Shown here: positions 24,901 through 35,139 of the stretch, piece after piece | Numbering within the stretch: the stretch's first letter is position 1 | How the letters are laid out: every line of letters begins with the position of its first letter | The notes under the pieces: model-generated | Database searches by the model: none | What the model saw: only the letters and a program-made list of their open reading frames with translations | What the model was told of the DNA's origin: nothing | Made by a program: the position numbers and the translations under genes | NCBI RefSeq assembly: GCF_012273895.1 | Contig: NC_052115.1 | Location: forward strand, 2,976,001 to 3,040,000 | Direction of reading: 5' to 3' | Source: Zerene cesonia | Lineage: Eukaryota; Arthropoda; Insecta; Lepidoptera; Pieridae | Length of the DNA stretch: 64,000 nucleotides

Positions 24901-26040
24901 CAAACGTGCTGCAAAAGCAATTAGATGGCTATAAAAATAGTTTTAAACCGCTCTTGAGAGCTTACGTTTCCTTTAGTAAATGGATTTGTAAATAATGATG
25001 TTGTGTTATATAATAGAATGCGAAAGTCGGAATAGAAAATTAATATTGTGTTGTGAAAGATAGATCGATATTTATTTGATTGATATGTTCTTGTTGGAAA
25101 TAATTTGCGTGGCGAAATAAACGACAAAAAGTCTCAATAAATATTAGGGCAAGTGCCTAACCATCAAACTACCTACGTGAATACTGAGTAAAAACTGTAT
25201 TGGAAGTTGCAATAATAAATTTAAACAAGAGACTTGAATTGAATGTAAGAAGGTTAAGATTAAATTGCTAACGTCACTAGCTCCACAGATACGATAGCTA
25301 CCCAAAGAACATGAATAATTGACAGATATCCATAACAATACCTAACAAGGTAAATGAATGAAGTGTAGATGTAAATAAGCTACAATGGGAGCATTGTTTG
25401 GAGCTAGTCAACGAAGCTCGCAGCTAATTCCATCTTAATTAAGATAATAGTTGGACTAGGCAATAGATTTTCCTCGTTTATAAAGCGATTTATTATTAAA
25501 ATATTGCCAAGATAACATAGGAAATGTACAAGTGATACATTTTCTAGCACGTATTTCTTTTATATTAATAAGATTACTGTATTGGGTTATAAGCTTCCAT
25601 AAACCCAAATATAAACTATAATACGAAATGTTCACTTAAATATATCGTCTGTAGGAGTTTTTAAATTATATTTACGAGATCAAAACGCATCTTACAATAT
25701 ATTATATAAGACGAATATGACGGAGATGGCCGCAATATTAGACATACCCTTATCCAACATTATATAAGACTGTATAATATGTATAAAATACGTATTTTCA
25801 AATAGTTTTAAAACAAAATTGGGGTATGTTTATCAATAAAACCTCCATAGCCTACGGGATATCGCAGCCACCAAAAAGTTTATATTTCGAATATCTCTTT
25901 GCCCTTACCGCCCGTTTCATTATTTCCCTTTGAGACATTTACCGGATAGCTTAATTCGTTTTTAATTAGCATAATTAATGAAATCTTAAAGTTTATAAAG
26001 CATTTATGTTGTTGTAGAAATGTGTGGGTGGTTATTATAT
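21965..26040. other. Non-coding stretch
   Basis: No repeat of the families found elsewhere and no credible exon. Around 23220-23540 the base mix is more even (for example CTCCCCATTGCTTTTGATTT, TAAGAGCCGTTACTGGGAGC), which may indicate a conserved non-coding block. Confidence 0.45.
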
Positions 26041-26335
26041 TACAACTAGCTGCCCGTACAGCTCCGCCTGGAATAACATTTTCTTTTTTCTTCAGACACA
26101 TCTAAATTCGTGTTATGACTAAAATAAAAACATAACGCCTTGTAATAGTAACAGAAAGACCACAATCGACTTTGTTTAAGTGGTGTTTCTAAATTAAACA
26201 AGGGCTTGCTTAAATTAAAAGAGGTTTTACATAATACTGGCTTCGCCCGCGTGGTCAAAATAAATCTTCATGATACAAACTTTCTTCCCTTATTTTATCC
26301 CCTTGAGGGTAGAATTTCACGAAATCCTATCCAAT
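26041..26335 (+). repeat. LINE-tail fragments, diverged
   Basis: ACTAGCTGCCCGTACAGCTCCGCC at 26044 and ACTGGCTTCGCCCGCGTGGT near 26237 are two degenerate starts of LINE-tail type repeats. They are separated by unmatched DNA, and the second is followed by TTATTTTATCCCCTTGAGGG. No open frame. Confidence 0.5.
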
Positions 26336-27744
26336 AAAATTTAACTACAATTTTCAATACACCTACTTATTATTTTTGAAGTCGTGTTATTCTGTCTGGC
26401 TGAAAGATATCTATACAAATACAATGTTAATTAATTATACTGTGGATTGTAAATGTTATTTAGCTCATTAAAGTGAAATATTATTCAAATAGTAATGATA
26501 CTAAAGTATGAAATTAAGACGTTAAAATTGGCTTAATAAAATTTAACAAGCTTTTAATACAATGAGATAAGGTTTAAAATTGTTTATGCAAATATAGCTG
26601 AAGGAACACTAAAATATCCTGTAAAATACGACCAAAGATGGTCTATAATTTATCAGCAAAGGCACAGTATAAATTATACTGTGGTAAAGGTATTTTGCGC
26701 CTCTGTTAATGTACGTAAGATAATTTGCGCTTTAATTGGATGGCAGCGACTGAAGAGGGTTGATACTTGTAATTATTAGAAAGTCAGTGGTATATCGAAA
26801 CATGAGACATTATGGAGGATCAGTATCCTTCCTAATACAAAGAAAAGAAGCTTTTCAGTTTTTTTATTTGTCTATCTTTTACTTTATATGTTTGGATATA
26901 GCTTGGAGACTTCTTTACCGCGGTGAAATATTTCAACATCTCATCCCATAGGCATTTCTTTCGACCACACAGGCGTAGCGACGGGTGGGCAGCTACTTAT
27001 GTAATAAAGAGATGAATCACTTGTCATATATTTTTTATAAACCAAGCACCATATAGACAAGTGCAATGCCTAGTTTTAAAAAATATAACACTGATTCTAT
27101 AGTATTATTTTATCTGTGCTTTTACGTTATATTAAAAGTGAAAAATAAACAAAACATAGGTACTTAATATCTGTCAAATTCTGAATGAGTGAATGATATA
27201 AACCTTAATTAATTTTTGAACCACAAATACTAAAAGGCGACCAAAAATAATATTTTTTTGCTACAAAAATCATAAGCACCCGTTTGGTATATATTCAAAC
27301 AAAGAGTCTTCAAACAGAGATTTTTTTGCATCTTTAATTACCTTCAAACATCCAATAAAAATACATCAAACCGAATACCTCCAAGTTGCATATTAAGATT
27401 ATTTTTGAATGAACAATATACAACCGTGACAGTGATATGGAACACGAGCTTTCATTGAAGGAACATTAACCTTTCATGAAGATATACGCAATGCCTGAGA
27501 CGCCGGGCTAGGCAGAGAGTTTAACAAAACATTATATGATACCTTTGATATTCTTAATTTGTTATTTTTGAGAAATACATAATTTTGATGTCACTTTTAT
27601 CTTGCTTTGGATTAATCGGTTGACTAACTTTATGTCCTTTGAGAAAGGATGACATGTATTTATAACCGTATCCCTTGAAAATATATATATTTAACGTATA
27701 TCGCATCGTAATACATACTACTAGACCATTCCTATTCATTTTCT

Positions 27745-27868
27745 AGTCGTCAATCCTTTCCTTATCCATTCGCAGAAGCACTTACTCTGCAAGTACCCAC
27801 GGGTGGTGGTTATCGCTTACCATCAGGCGTACCACCAGATCAGTTGTCCGCTATGTCATAAAAAAATC
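27745..27868 (-). repeat. Interspersed repeat A, 5' part
   Basis: The plus strand has GGTGGTTATCGCTTACCATC then CCACCAGATCAGTTGTCCGC, the reversed head of repeat A. Confidence 0.68.
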
Positions 27869-28189
27869 GTAAACCTATTTAGTTACCTTAGATTTCGTAT
27901 GTCTTGATAAATTGATCCAGTATAAAATTAAAACAAGAATACCACTATACTCATAAATTTCTATTTCACTTTTACTATTTCTGATAAACAAAATAATGTA
28001 CCTACCAATATTTATTAACAAAGAGGTCTTTATAGTTAAGCACTACACTATAAAGAAAATTTTGTGCTTGAATATTTTGAGAGTCAATGTAATCAAAAAA
28101 CGATTTACATTTCAGACAGAAATAACAGTCTAATTAAAATGTAACAGCGTCATAACTGAACCTAAACAAGCTTAAGGCTCTTCAATAAA

Positions 28190-28450
28190 GTAAGGTAACA
28201 ATTTGTTCATTAGCTCCTGAACAAACCGAGGTAACCTGTTGCTAGCTGGCGCTTGGCCAAAAACCTTCCGAACAACGAACGAATATTTTGTTCGAAACAC
28301 GTATATATGTCGAGTCTTACGGATTTATTTGACAGCCAACAATAGACGGAATGGGGCAGGTGTGTTCCATTGTCCATAACATTGGATCCAATCGTTACAA
28401 TGTTTCTTTTCTTTTCAATTACAAAGCTGCTGAAAAGTCATATGATTGTT
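28190..28450. promoter_or_regulatory. Candidate enhancer with CATTG/CAATG pairs
   Basis: Contains CATTGTCCATAACATTGGAT then CCAATCGTTACAATG (Sox-like motifs facing each other) and GGCAGGTGTG (E-box/Snail-like). No repeat or open frame is present. Weak evidence. Confidence 0.25.
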
Positions 28451-28654
28451 GACTTTGTAAATTCGAATTGGACTATAAATACGATAGCGGTTTATACCCA
28501 GTAATTAATTTTTAGATACTTTATCATGATTTAAATAGACCTGTGGTAGTTCTTTGTTTTGTATTACAGTGGTACATTTTGACATTTGTTTCAATAAATA
28601 AACTTAAACGTAAGACTGGGTGGTTATCGCCGCCTCTTATATCAGTTTTAGTTT

Positions 28655-28800
28655 AATATTAATAATAATAATAATAATAATAAAACACTTTATTGCACAC
28701 ACAAAAACAAAATAAAAACAATAAATATTCAAAATAAATAAAACGCGGTACAAATAGGCGGTAATATATATTACTTTGTCTTTTCGTACCGCGTTACCCT
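28655..28800 (-). repeat. LINE 3' end with ATT tandem tail and hairpin
   Basis: The minus strand reads GTGTGCAATAAAGTGTTTTA then an ATT repeat tail (TAA repeats at 28660-28684 on the plus strand). The body holds a 10-base inverted repeat, AACGCGGTAC / GTACCGCGTT, at 28742-28751 and 28786-28795. Confidence 0.7.
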
Positions 28801-29882
28801 CATAGCAGGCTTATTATATAATATATGTAATTTAGATTAGTTTTTTAGAAGATAAAAGAAATGTTAACGATAAACGCCATATCATTTTACAGTTTTCTGT
28901 TTAACAATTCAGTTTGCTATCGGAGTTCGAGTTTTGCTGATGTTCATATAATTGATTGATGTTCATTCCGGTGACTTTTATGAACAAGCCTTAGACATCC
29001 ATAGTGGCTTGATATATTTATCATTTGAAGCAATATAAAATAAAGTATTTAAATATTTTAGTTTTTTGTTGTTAATTACTTTGACTTATTCTTATAATAT
29101 TACAAACCATGGAATAAACTATATTTATCTTAATGTAGCTGTTGACGTAGCTTAGTATAGACAATTTCCACATGCTTCGTAATCCAAAGAAAATAAATGT
29201 GAATTTATTATGGATTCTATAAATTTCGAATAAATGGAAGTAACCTTTTAAGTAAAAGGTACATAAAAATTAAATTAATCTTTGTGATTCCTATTGAGAT
29301 AGATCCAATATGGACATTTCAATTAAGAAATCAAATCTAGATATTTGTAAAACATTATCTCGGATAGGAATTGATTTCTTAGAAAGTTTTCATAGCGAAT
29401 CATCTACTTTGTCTATTTTCTTTTAAATCAATTCCATTATAAAAGGCTCTATATTGAAATGTCAGTCTGTCTGTCCGTTCTTATCTTACATATATTGTAT
29501 AAAACTTGTGAGATTAGATGAACAAATGTTTAGATATATCAATATATTTCTATTTCACGGCACACTAGAGATAACGGATCTTTATTAACAAGATTGGTTG
29601 TTCTTTATCAAGTTGGTATTTTTGTATTTCTACAATCAGATCGTCACTTAAATCTCCTGATTTTATATTATATATCAATAATAGTCACTTATTATCTACA
29701 CAAAAGCTCCATAAATACTCTATTAATATAGTTCATAAATTGAATCTGTAATCACATGCAATTCATTATATATATCCTCTAATTTTGAACTTGTTTGTAA
29801 ATACGGTACCTAGAAAGCGCCAAACGTAGCGTGTATAGCCCCTTGAGAAGTTAATATGAAAACAGCACGATTTTATGTGATG

Positions 29883-30050
29883 GTTGACACAGGAGCTGGC
29901 GGGTCGCTTGATGGTAAGCGCCCAGCACCGCCCATATACATTTGCAGAGGCTATATAATTGTGCAAATGGATTGACAACCTTAGTAGAAAAGGTAATGAT
30001 TAATGTAGGGAAAGGAAAGGACTGGGAAGGAAAAGGATGGAAGGAAATTT
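29883..30050 (+). repeat. Interspersed repeat A, 5' and purine-rich parts
   Basis: Has GGAGCTGGCGGGTCGCTTGA, TAAGCGCCCAGCACCGCCCA, CAAATGGATTG and a GGAAAGGACTGGGAAGG segment in family order. Confidence 0.72.
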
Positions 30051-30506
30051 TTGATTGATTTTATTTGAACCTGCTTAAATTTAAAACATAGTTCTGCCCA
30101 CACATGATATAAGACAAATACATGTCAACGAATACTATTTAATTTGCTTATCGTTATGATCAAATGTCAATCATTTTCTTAAACACAAAAACGTTGCTAA
30201 TTTTAAAAATTCTTTCACTAATTACAGAAAGCTAGATGATTCTCGAAAGGTATTGAAAGTTAGGATATTACTAATTACGTATATTCTCTCTGTTTTTAGA
30301 TGTTATTCCAGACAGAATCAGATGTGTAAAACATCTGTTCTGTGGAATTCTGTTTTTGCACATTTTTTTCAGGTAGAATAATAATTGTAAAAGTACAATA
30401 CATAAGTTATCTGTATTCAATGATAACATACATTTATAATTCTTTTTTTCTTCACAGTGAGTAAATAAATTGCTTTTTTCGTACATTCATTTTTATTATA
30501 TTAAAC

Positions 30507-30667
30507 ACTAGCTAGCTGTTCGCCATATATAAGTCTATGTCACTCAGTGAAGTTGCAGCTTTCTGATGGTGATAGAATTTTTGAAAATCTGTCCAACCGT
30601 TTTTGAGTTTATCCTTTACAAACAAACAGAAATACTAATTCTTTCGCTTTATAATATAAGTGTAGAT
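30507..30667 (+). repeat. LINE-tail repeat, GTCACTCNGTGAAGT family (copy 1)
   Basis: Shares with 56698-56868 the sequence from a TAGCTNTTCGCC-type start through GTGAAGTNNCAGCTTT and AATCNGTCC to the AGNGTAGATT end. Non-coding. Confidence 0.7.
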
Positions 30668-30889
30668 TGATTGTTTAAAAATGCACTAACAAATATGGCA
30701 CCATAATTAAATGGCACGCAATAAAGAAGCTTTTAATTACATTAATATCCTTTTAGGCTTTAAATGGAGTTGCTGTCAGTTCTGTCCATACAAATTCATG
30801 TATGTATATTGTATATTTGTAAGTATGTATATATATATGTATTTGTAAATACAATTAGTACATTTCTATCTTGTGCACTACCACACCCC

Positions 30890-31052
30890 TCCTTCGCAGC
30901 TTTTCTCTGCTTTGCGGTTGTCTGGAAGAGATCGCTTGCAAGCGATAAGACCGCCTTCTGTACTTGTTTTTTCATATTACGTCCATTGTATTTTTCTTTG
31001 CGTACAATAAATAATTTTTATTATTATTATTACAAATGTCAACTTAATTTGT
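30890..31052 (+). repeat. LINE 3' end, GCAATAANRCCGCC family (copy 2)
   Basis: Contains TCGCTTGCAAGCGATAAGAC, CGCCTTCTGTAC, TGCGTACAATAAATAA and an ATT tandem tail. Confidence 0.78.
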
Positions 31053-31837
31053 GGATTACATTGCTATAGCTTATTGTATTAATATTCAAATTTAACAAAT
31101 CACCATTATAACATAGCCACAATAAGACATATGAACTATTCATTAACAACATTTAACACATTATCTCTGTCTCCATTTAGTGGATTTGTTATAGTTAAAA
31201 CGGAATTAAAACCGCCGATGCGAGCCGATGTTTTATATATTAGTGACAGTGTTTTATTTCTATAACGTGTAAACGCTCCAACGTTTATTTACCTCCAAAT
31301 TCATATTAGAATATATTGGATCAGTATATTATATTAGATAGTTGATATTAGATAGTTATCCGAATTAACGTAAATCAAAGTACGATACGATGTAGCAATG
31401 TATTTAAACGCTAAGATTGTTTAACGCTTCGTCATAATAAATTATTTAAGAATCTTCGCTTGAGTTTCAACCTTCTCCACGATTGTGGTAACTGCTCGAG
31501 CACCTTACTCGCGACAATGCATCATCATACATATATAATGCAGCATAAAACAAAACAGGACAATTATTTAATTATTTTCAACAAAAAAGGCCACCGACGT
31601 CCACTCCGGATTCTAAAACGGGATCAATTCTAAAACGCGTATAACCATTTCCTATCAAACACAAAAATAATTACGCTAATCGGGTAAAATTCACGTAGTT
31701 ATCGAGTTACGATACTTAAAAAACCCGTCGATTCAAGAACCTCCTTCGTATCTGGGAACGTCGGATACATAGCACCACAGATAGCATAATATCTCCTTCC
31801 TAATACAGCTCTTATAACAAAGCTGAAATTATCGATT

Positions 31838-32045
31838 ACTAGCTGCGCCCCGCGGTTTCACCCGCGTAAGTCCGTATCATGTAGTAATATCGGGATAAAA
31901 AGTTGCCTATATGTTATTCCAGTTGCCCAGCTATCTACGTACCAAATTTCATTGCAATTGGTTCAGTAGTTTTTGCGTGAAAGAGCAACAAACACACACA
32001 CACATCCTTACAAACTTTCACATTTATAATATTAGTAGGAAGGAT
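31838..32045 (+). repeat. 200-bp repeat, CTGCGCCCCGCGGTTTCACCC family (copy 4)
   Basis: Full-length plus-strand copy from ACTAGCTGCGCCCCGCGG to TTAGTAGGAAGGAT, with a CA-rich ACACACACACAC segment near its 3' end. Well preserved. Confidence 0.88.
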
Positions 32046-32521
32046 CAAAATCAAAATTATCGATTATAAACATCGAATATGTAAATCGAGACATCGAAAT
32101 TAACGAATCAACGTGCCGCAGCGACGCCATATCTCGCAAGAAATAAAATTAACACGTCTCGTAAACAATGAGAAGGTAAACAAAACGAGTCGACTGCATT
32201 TCGGCGAAGCTGCGCCTGGCCTGGATTTGGATTTCATTTCACGGAACTGTAAGCTCTTGTAGACCAATTACTGGAGTTGGTGAATGTTACATTTTCGGAA
32301 TTTCTTAATCTTAAATTTGTGCTGTAACATTTTTCTCGCTTGAAAAGGAGTCTTCTAGAAACATCTGAAGGGTAATCTATAAGGCATTACTGTACATTAC
32401 TACGTATTACATTAAATATATATTAATAATTATTATAGTGATAATAAAAACTCACGGTCATAGTAATATGATGACTAATTAATATAGGAATTTAAACCGA
32501 AGTTTAGTTTTTTTTATATTA

Positions 32522-32851
32522 CAGTCGGCAATGGAGCTGGTGGGACGCCTGATGGTAAACGCTACCACCGCCCATGAACATTTGTAGAGGCGTAAAGTCG
32601 ATTACAGACCTTACGCCTCTACAAATGGATTGCCGAATTTAAATTGGGAAGGGATTGAGAAAGGATTGGCGAGAGGAAAGGACTGGGAAGGGGAAGGAAA
32701 AGGATATGGGCCTCCGGCTCCCCCACTCACCGAACGAAACACAGCAGAATGCTATTTCACGCCGGTCTTCTGTGGGGGTGTGGTACTTCCCCGGTGCGAG
32801 CTGGCCCAATTCGTGCCGAAGCGTGCTCGACTACCACATATTAATCCTTAA
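32522..32851 (+). repeat. Interspersed repeat A, near full-length copy
   Basis: Starts CAGTCGGCAATGGAGCTGG. The inverted repeat CATTTGTAGAGGCGTAA / TTACGCCTCTACAAATG is at about 32578-32626, followed by a purine-rich GGAAAGGACTGGGAAGGGG part and CCGGTCTTCTGTGGGGGTGT. The other copies in the window match parts of this one. Two overlapping small frames here are repeat-borne. Confidence 0.85.
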
Positions 32852-32929
32852 TATAGCAGGAAATAAAAAAGTGTGTGGGTGAGTGGTGGTACAAATTCAT
32901 TAAAATAAATTCACCTTTTTAATTCATAC

Positions 32930-33085
32930 TGTGCCTTTTATAGTGGGAAAATCTTACATAGATACCCACGGCCCCCGAGAAAAACAACCGTGGGATATGT
33001 CGGATTCCTACCGCCTAAAACCCCACTTTGTTCCGACGAGCCGCTTTCATGACGGGGTCACGGGAGCTGGCCCATACTGTGCCTT
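32930..33085 (+). repeat. LINE 3' UTR fragment, GTCGGATTCCTACC family (copy 1)
   Basis: GAAAATCTTACATAGATACC, CCGTGGGATATGTCGGATTC, TTGTTCCGACGAGCCGC and CATGACGGGGTCACGGGAGC match the copy at 34053-34190. Confidence 0.75.
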
Positions 33086-33380
33086 TGTTAAGGTGAATAA
33101 CATATAACAACTTTAAAAAATACAATACACGTTAGTTCAACAATCTACTAGAAATGCTACATCATAATATTATGACTACATCAGGTCAGCGGTTAATCTA
33201 ATTAACTTTTACTACGATAACTAGCCAAGCGTGATCATTGTTTCGTCCCACAACATGCTAAGAATGCATAATATTAAAAATGACTTTGTCTGACTAATAG
33301 GTAATATATTTACAGTATTGTGAAACTCTTTTAACGATATAACAGGATTACGCATATGAAATTCGTTTCGATTCAGTTTA

Positions 33381-33783
33381 ATATTATAAATTCGAAACTC
33401 TGTCTGTGTGTTTCTTCTTCACATCGAAATCAATAAACCGTTTGTATGAAATTTGTGGCGAAGATGTTCTAAAACCTGAGAAAAGACATAGTGAAATCCA
33501 GTGTCCCCTACTGGGGTATGGGGCAGATGTTGTACATCTGTTTCATTAATCGATTTTCTTTACGGTCAAGTAAGTGATCAGCCTTCTGTGTCCTGCCAGA
33601 TCGAGACATTTTTTTATGCGTCCCCACCGGGAATTGAACCCAGGACCCCTCGGTTCTACGCTCACGCGTAAACCACTATACCAAGGAGCCGGTCAAGAGA
33701 AAAGACATAGGATAATTTTTATTCGGAAAACTCACGGGAACTGGAACTATGCGGGTAAAACCCCGGCCTACGGGGGCGGAAAA
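33381..33783 (-). repeat. RTE-like LINE fragment split by a SINE
   Basis: The left part (33381-33491) and right part (33711-33783) form one repeat when the SINE and one copy of the duplication are removed. Similar fragments occur at 14373-14565, 46363-46570 and 60480-60640. The conserved features are the ATTATAAAT start, TCTGTCTGT, CTTCACRYCGAAA and TATGCGGGTAAAACC stretches. These resemble 3' ends of RTE-type LINEs common in Lepidoptera; the family is inferred from memory. Confidence 0.7.
33492..33696 (-). repeat. tRNA-derived SINE (copy 2) with perfect target-site duplication
   Basis: On the minus strand it starts with GGCTCCTTGGTATAGTGG (A box) and has GGGTTCAATTCCCGG (an intact B box). 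It is flanked by identical 14-base repeats GAGAAAAGACATAG at 33478-33491 and 33697-33710, and it interrupts an older LINE-like repeat that continues on both sides. The intact boxes and perfect duplication point to a fairly recent insertion. Confidence 0.92.
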
Positions 33784-33904
33784 CAACCAAGTTTTTATTT
33801 TTTATAAGTCTGTCTTTACAATAAGTATTGATTCTTAAATGTATAAATAGATTTAAATAAACTAGATAAGCTATAATAACGTAAAGACTTAATTCCAAAT
33901 TTAG

Positions 33905-34030
33905 TATCATAGAGTGGGAGAAGCCTCTGGCTCCTGAGACACAGTATTATATTAGTTCAGAAGCCTAAGGATTCATTTAACTGCACATGTAACGTTTTCA
34001 TGCAAATAAAGATTATATTTATTTATTTAT
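33905..34030 (+). repeat. LINE 3' tail with ATTT repeats
   Basis: Starts at ATCATAGAGTGGGAGAAGCC and ends GCAAATAAAGATTATATTT with TATTTATTTA. The unit GAGTGG-GAAGGC recurs directly after it at 34031, so two LINE tails of related type lie in tandem. Confidence 0.6.
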
Positions 34031-34190
34031 AGAGTGGAGAAGGCCGGCAGCCGTTTTTTGAGGAAATCTTGCATAGTTACCCACGACTCCCGGGGAAAGA
34101 GCCGTGGGTTGTGTCGGATTCCTACCCACTAAGATCCTACTATGTTCCGTCGAGCCGCTTTAATGAAGGGTTTACGGAAGCTGGTTAGTA
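34031..34190 (+). repeat. LINE 3' UTR fragment, GTCGGATTCCTACC family (copy 2)
   Basis: GGAAATCTTGCATAGTTACC, GCCGTGGGTTGTGTCGGATT, ATGTTCCGTCGAGCCGCTTT and ACGGAAGCTGG align in order with 32930-33085. Confidence 0.75.
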
Positions 34191-34796
34191 TTCACCTGCT
34201 ATCAAGGAACCAAGTGTCGGTAGCCCATTGCACAGGCGTAGTTAGGCATATGCCATAGTCGTGTCATATATTTTTTATATTTGTTTTTAATTTTTTTCCC
34301 ATTTACATTAATAAAATCCACCGTTATGTCATATTTTGTTCTAACAAACAGTTGTTTGACCAGAAACAAGCTCTCAGTGTAACGTGCGCCATAAACCGTA
34401 GTATTTTTTCTATAATCACCTCACCCTCGATCGTATCACCGAATTACTGAGTCAACAAGCGGCAACAAATAGAATAGACATACAAAATCGTTCGTCAGCT
34501 GACAGTGACGTCAATCCAATGGCAATGTTTCTCGTTCTAGACGAAAACACGTTTGTAGTAGGTTATTTGTCGTATTTCTGGCTTATGGTTTATTTGGGCA
34601 ATGCTCTATTGATACTACTGACCTGGTTATAATGTTCTGAACGTCGAATCTTTTATGTGTTACCCGTATATTGCGTTTTCAAGACACACGACGCTGTGTT
34701 AACGTAATTCCTTGACCTACCTATTAACGAAGCGTTCTCAATATATATAATTTATTTTACAATGTCAATTTATTTTTCGGTAATATGTATTGTAAA

Positions 34797-34935
34797 GAAT
34801 AAATAAATAAATAAATAAATTACGCGTCACGTTGTTTGTCCGCGATGGACTCCTAAACTTGTGAACCGATTTAAATAAAATTACACGTGTTGTGCAGTTT
34901 AATCCAATTTAAGCCGGGGCGTGTAACTAGTTTAA
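34797..34935 (-). repeat. LINE tail with AAAT tandem repeat
   Basis: A run of AATAAATAAATAAATAAAT at 34798-34819 is followed by TTGTTTGTCCGCGATGGACT and GTGAACCGATTTAAATAAAA, ending near GCCGGGGCGTGTAACTAG. The order suggests a minus-strand LINE tail with a tetranucleotide 3' end. Confidence 0.6.
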
Positions 34936-35139
34936 TATAATATATTAGGTAGTTTTTATGCCTTAGCGCCTAATTTTCGTTTCCGCAATAATATTTTCAA
35001 TCGACTTTAATAATGGGCTTCTCAATTCGTCTGTTTCTTTCATTTGTTTGCTATTTTAGAATTTTTTATCAGCTGAACCGATTTCGATGATTCTTTTTCA
35101 TTTGAAAGTTTAATTTGAGTCTAAATTTGGTCTTGTTCT

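Noticed and set aside
32630..32882. Two overlapping plus-strand frames near 32.7 kb
   Set aside because: They lie entirely inside repeat A, whose other copies do not keep the frames.
33620..33696. tRNA gene call on the minus strand
   Set aside because: It has good A and B boxes, but the sequence continues into a SINE body with target-site duplications, so it is a retroposon promoter.
33574..33807. Plus-strand frame with RPHRELNPGPLGST
   Set aside because: It is an antisense reading of the tRNA-derived SINE head, not a host gene.
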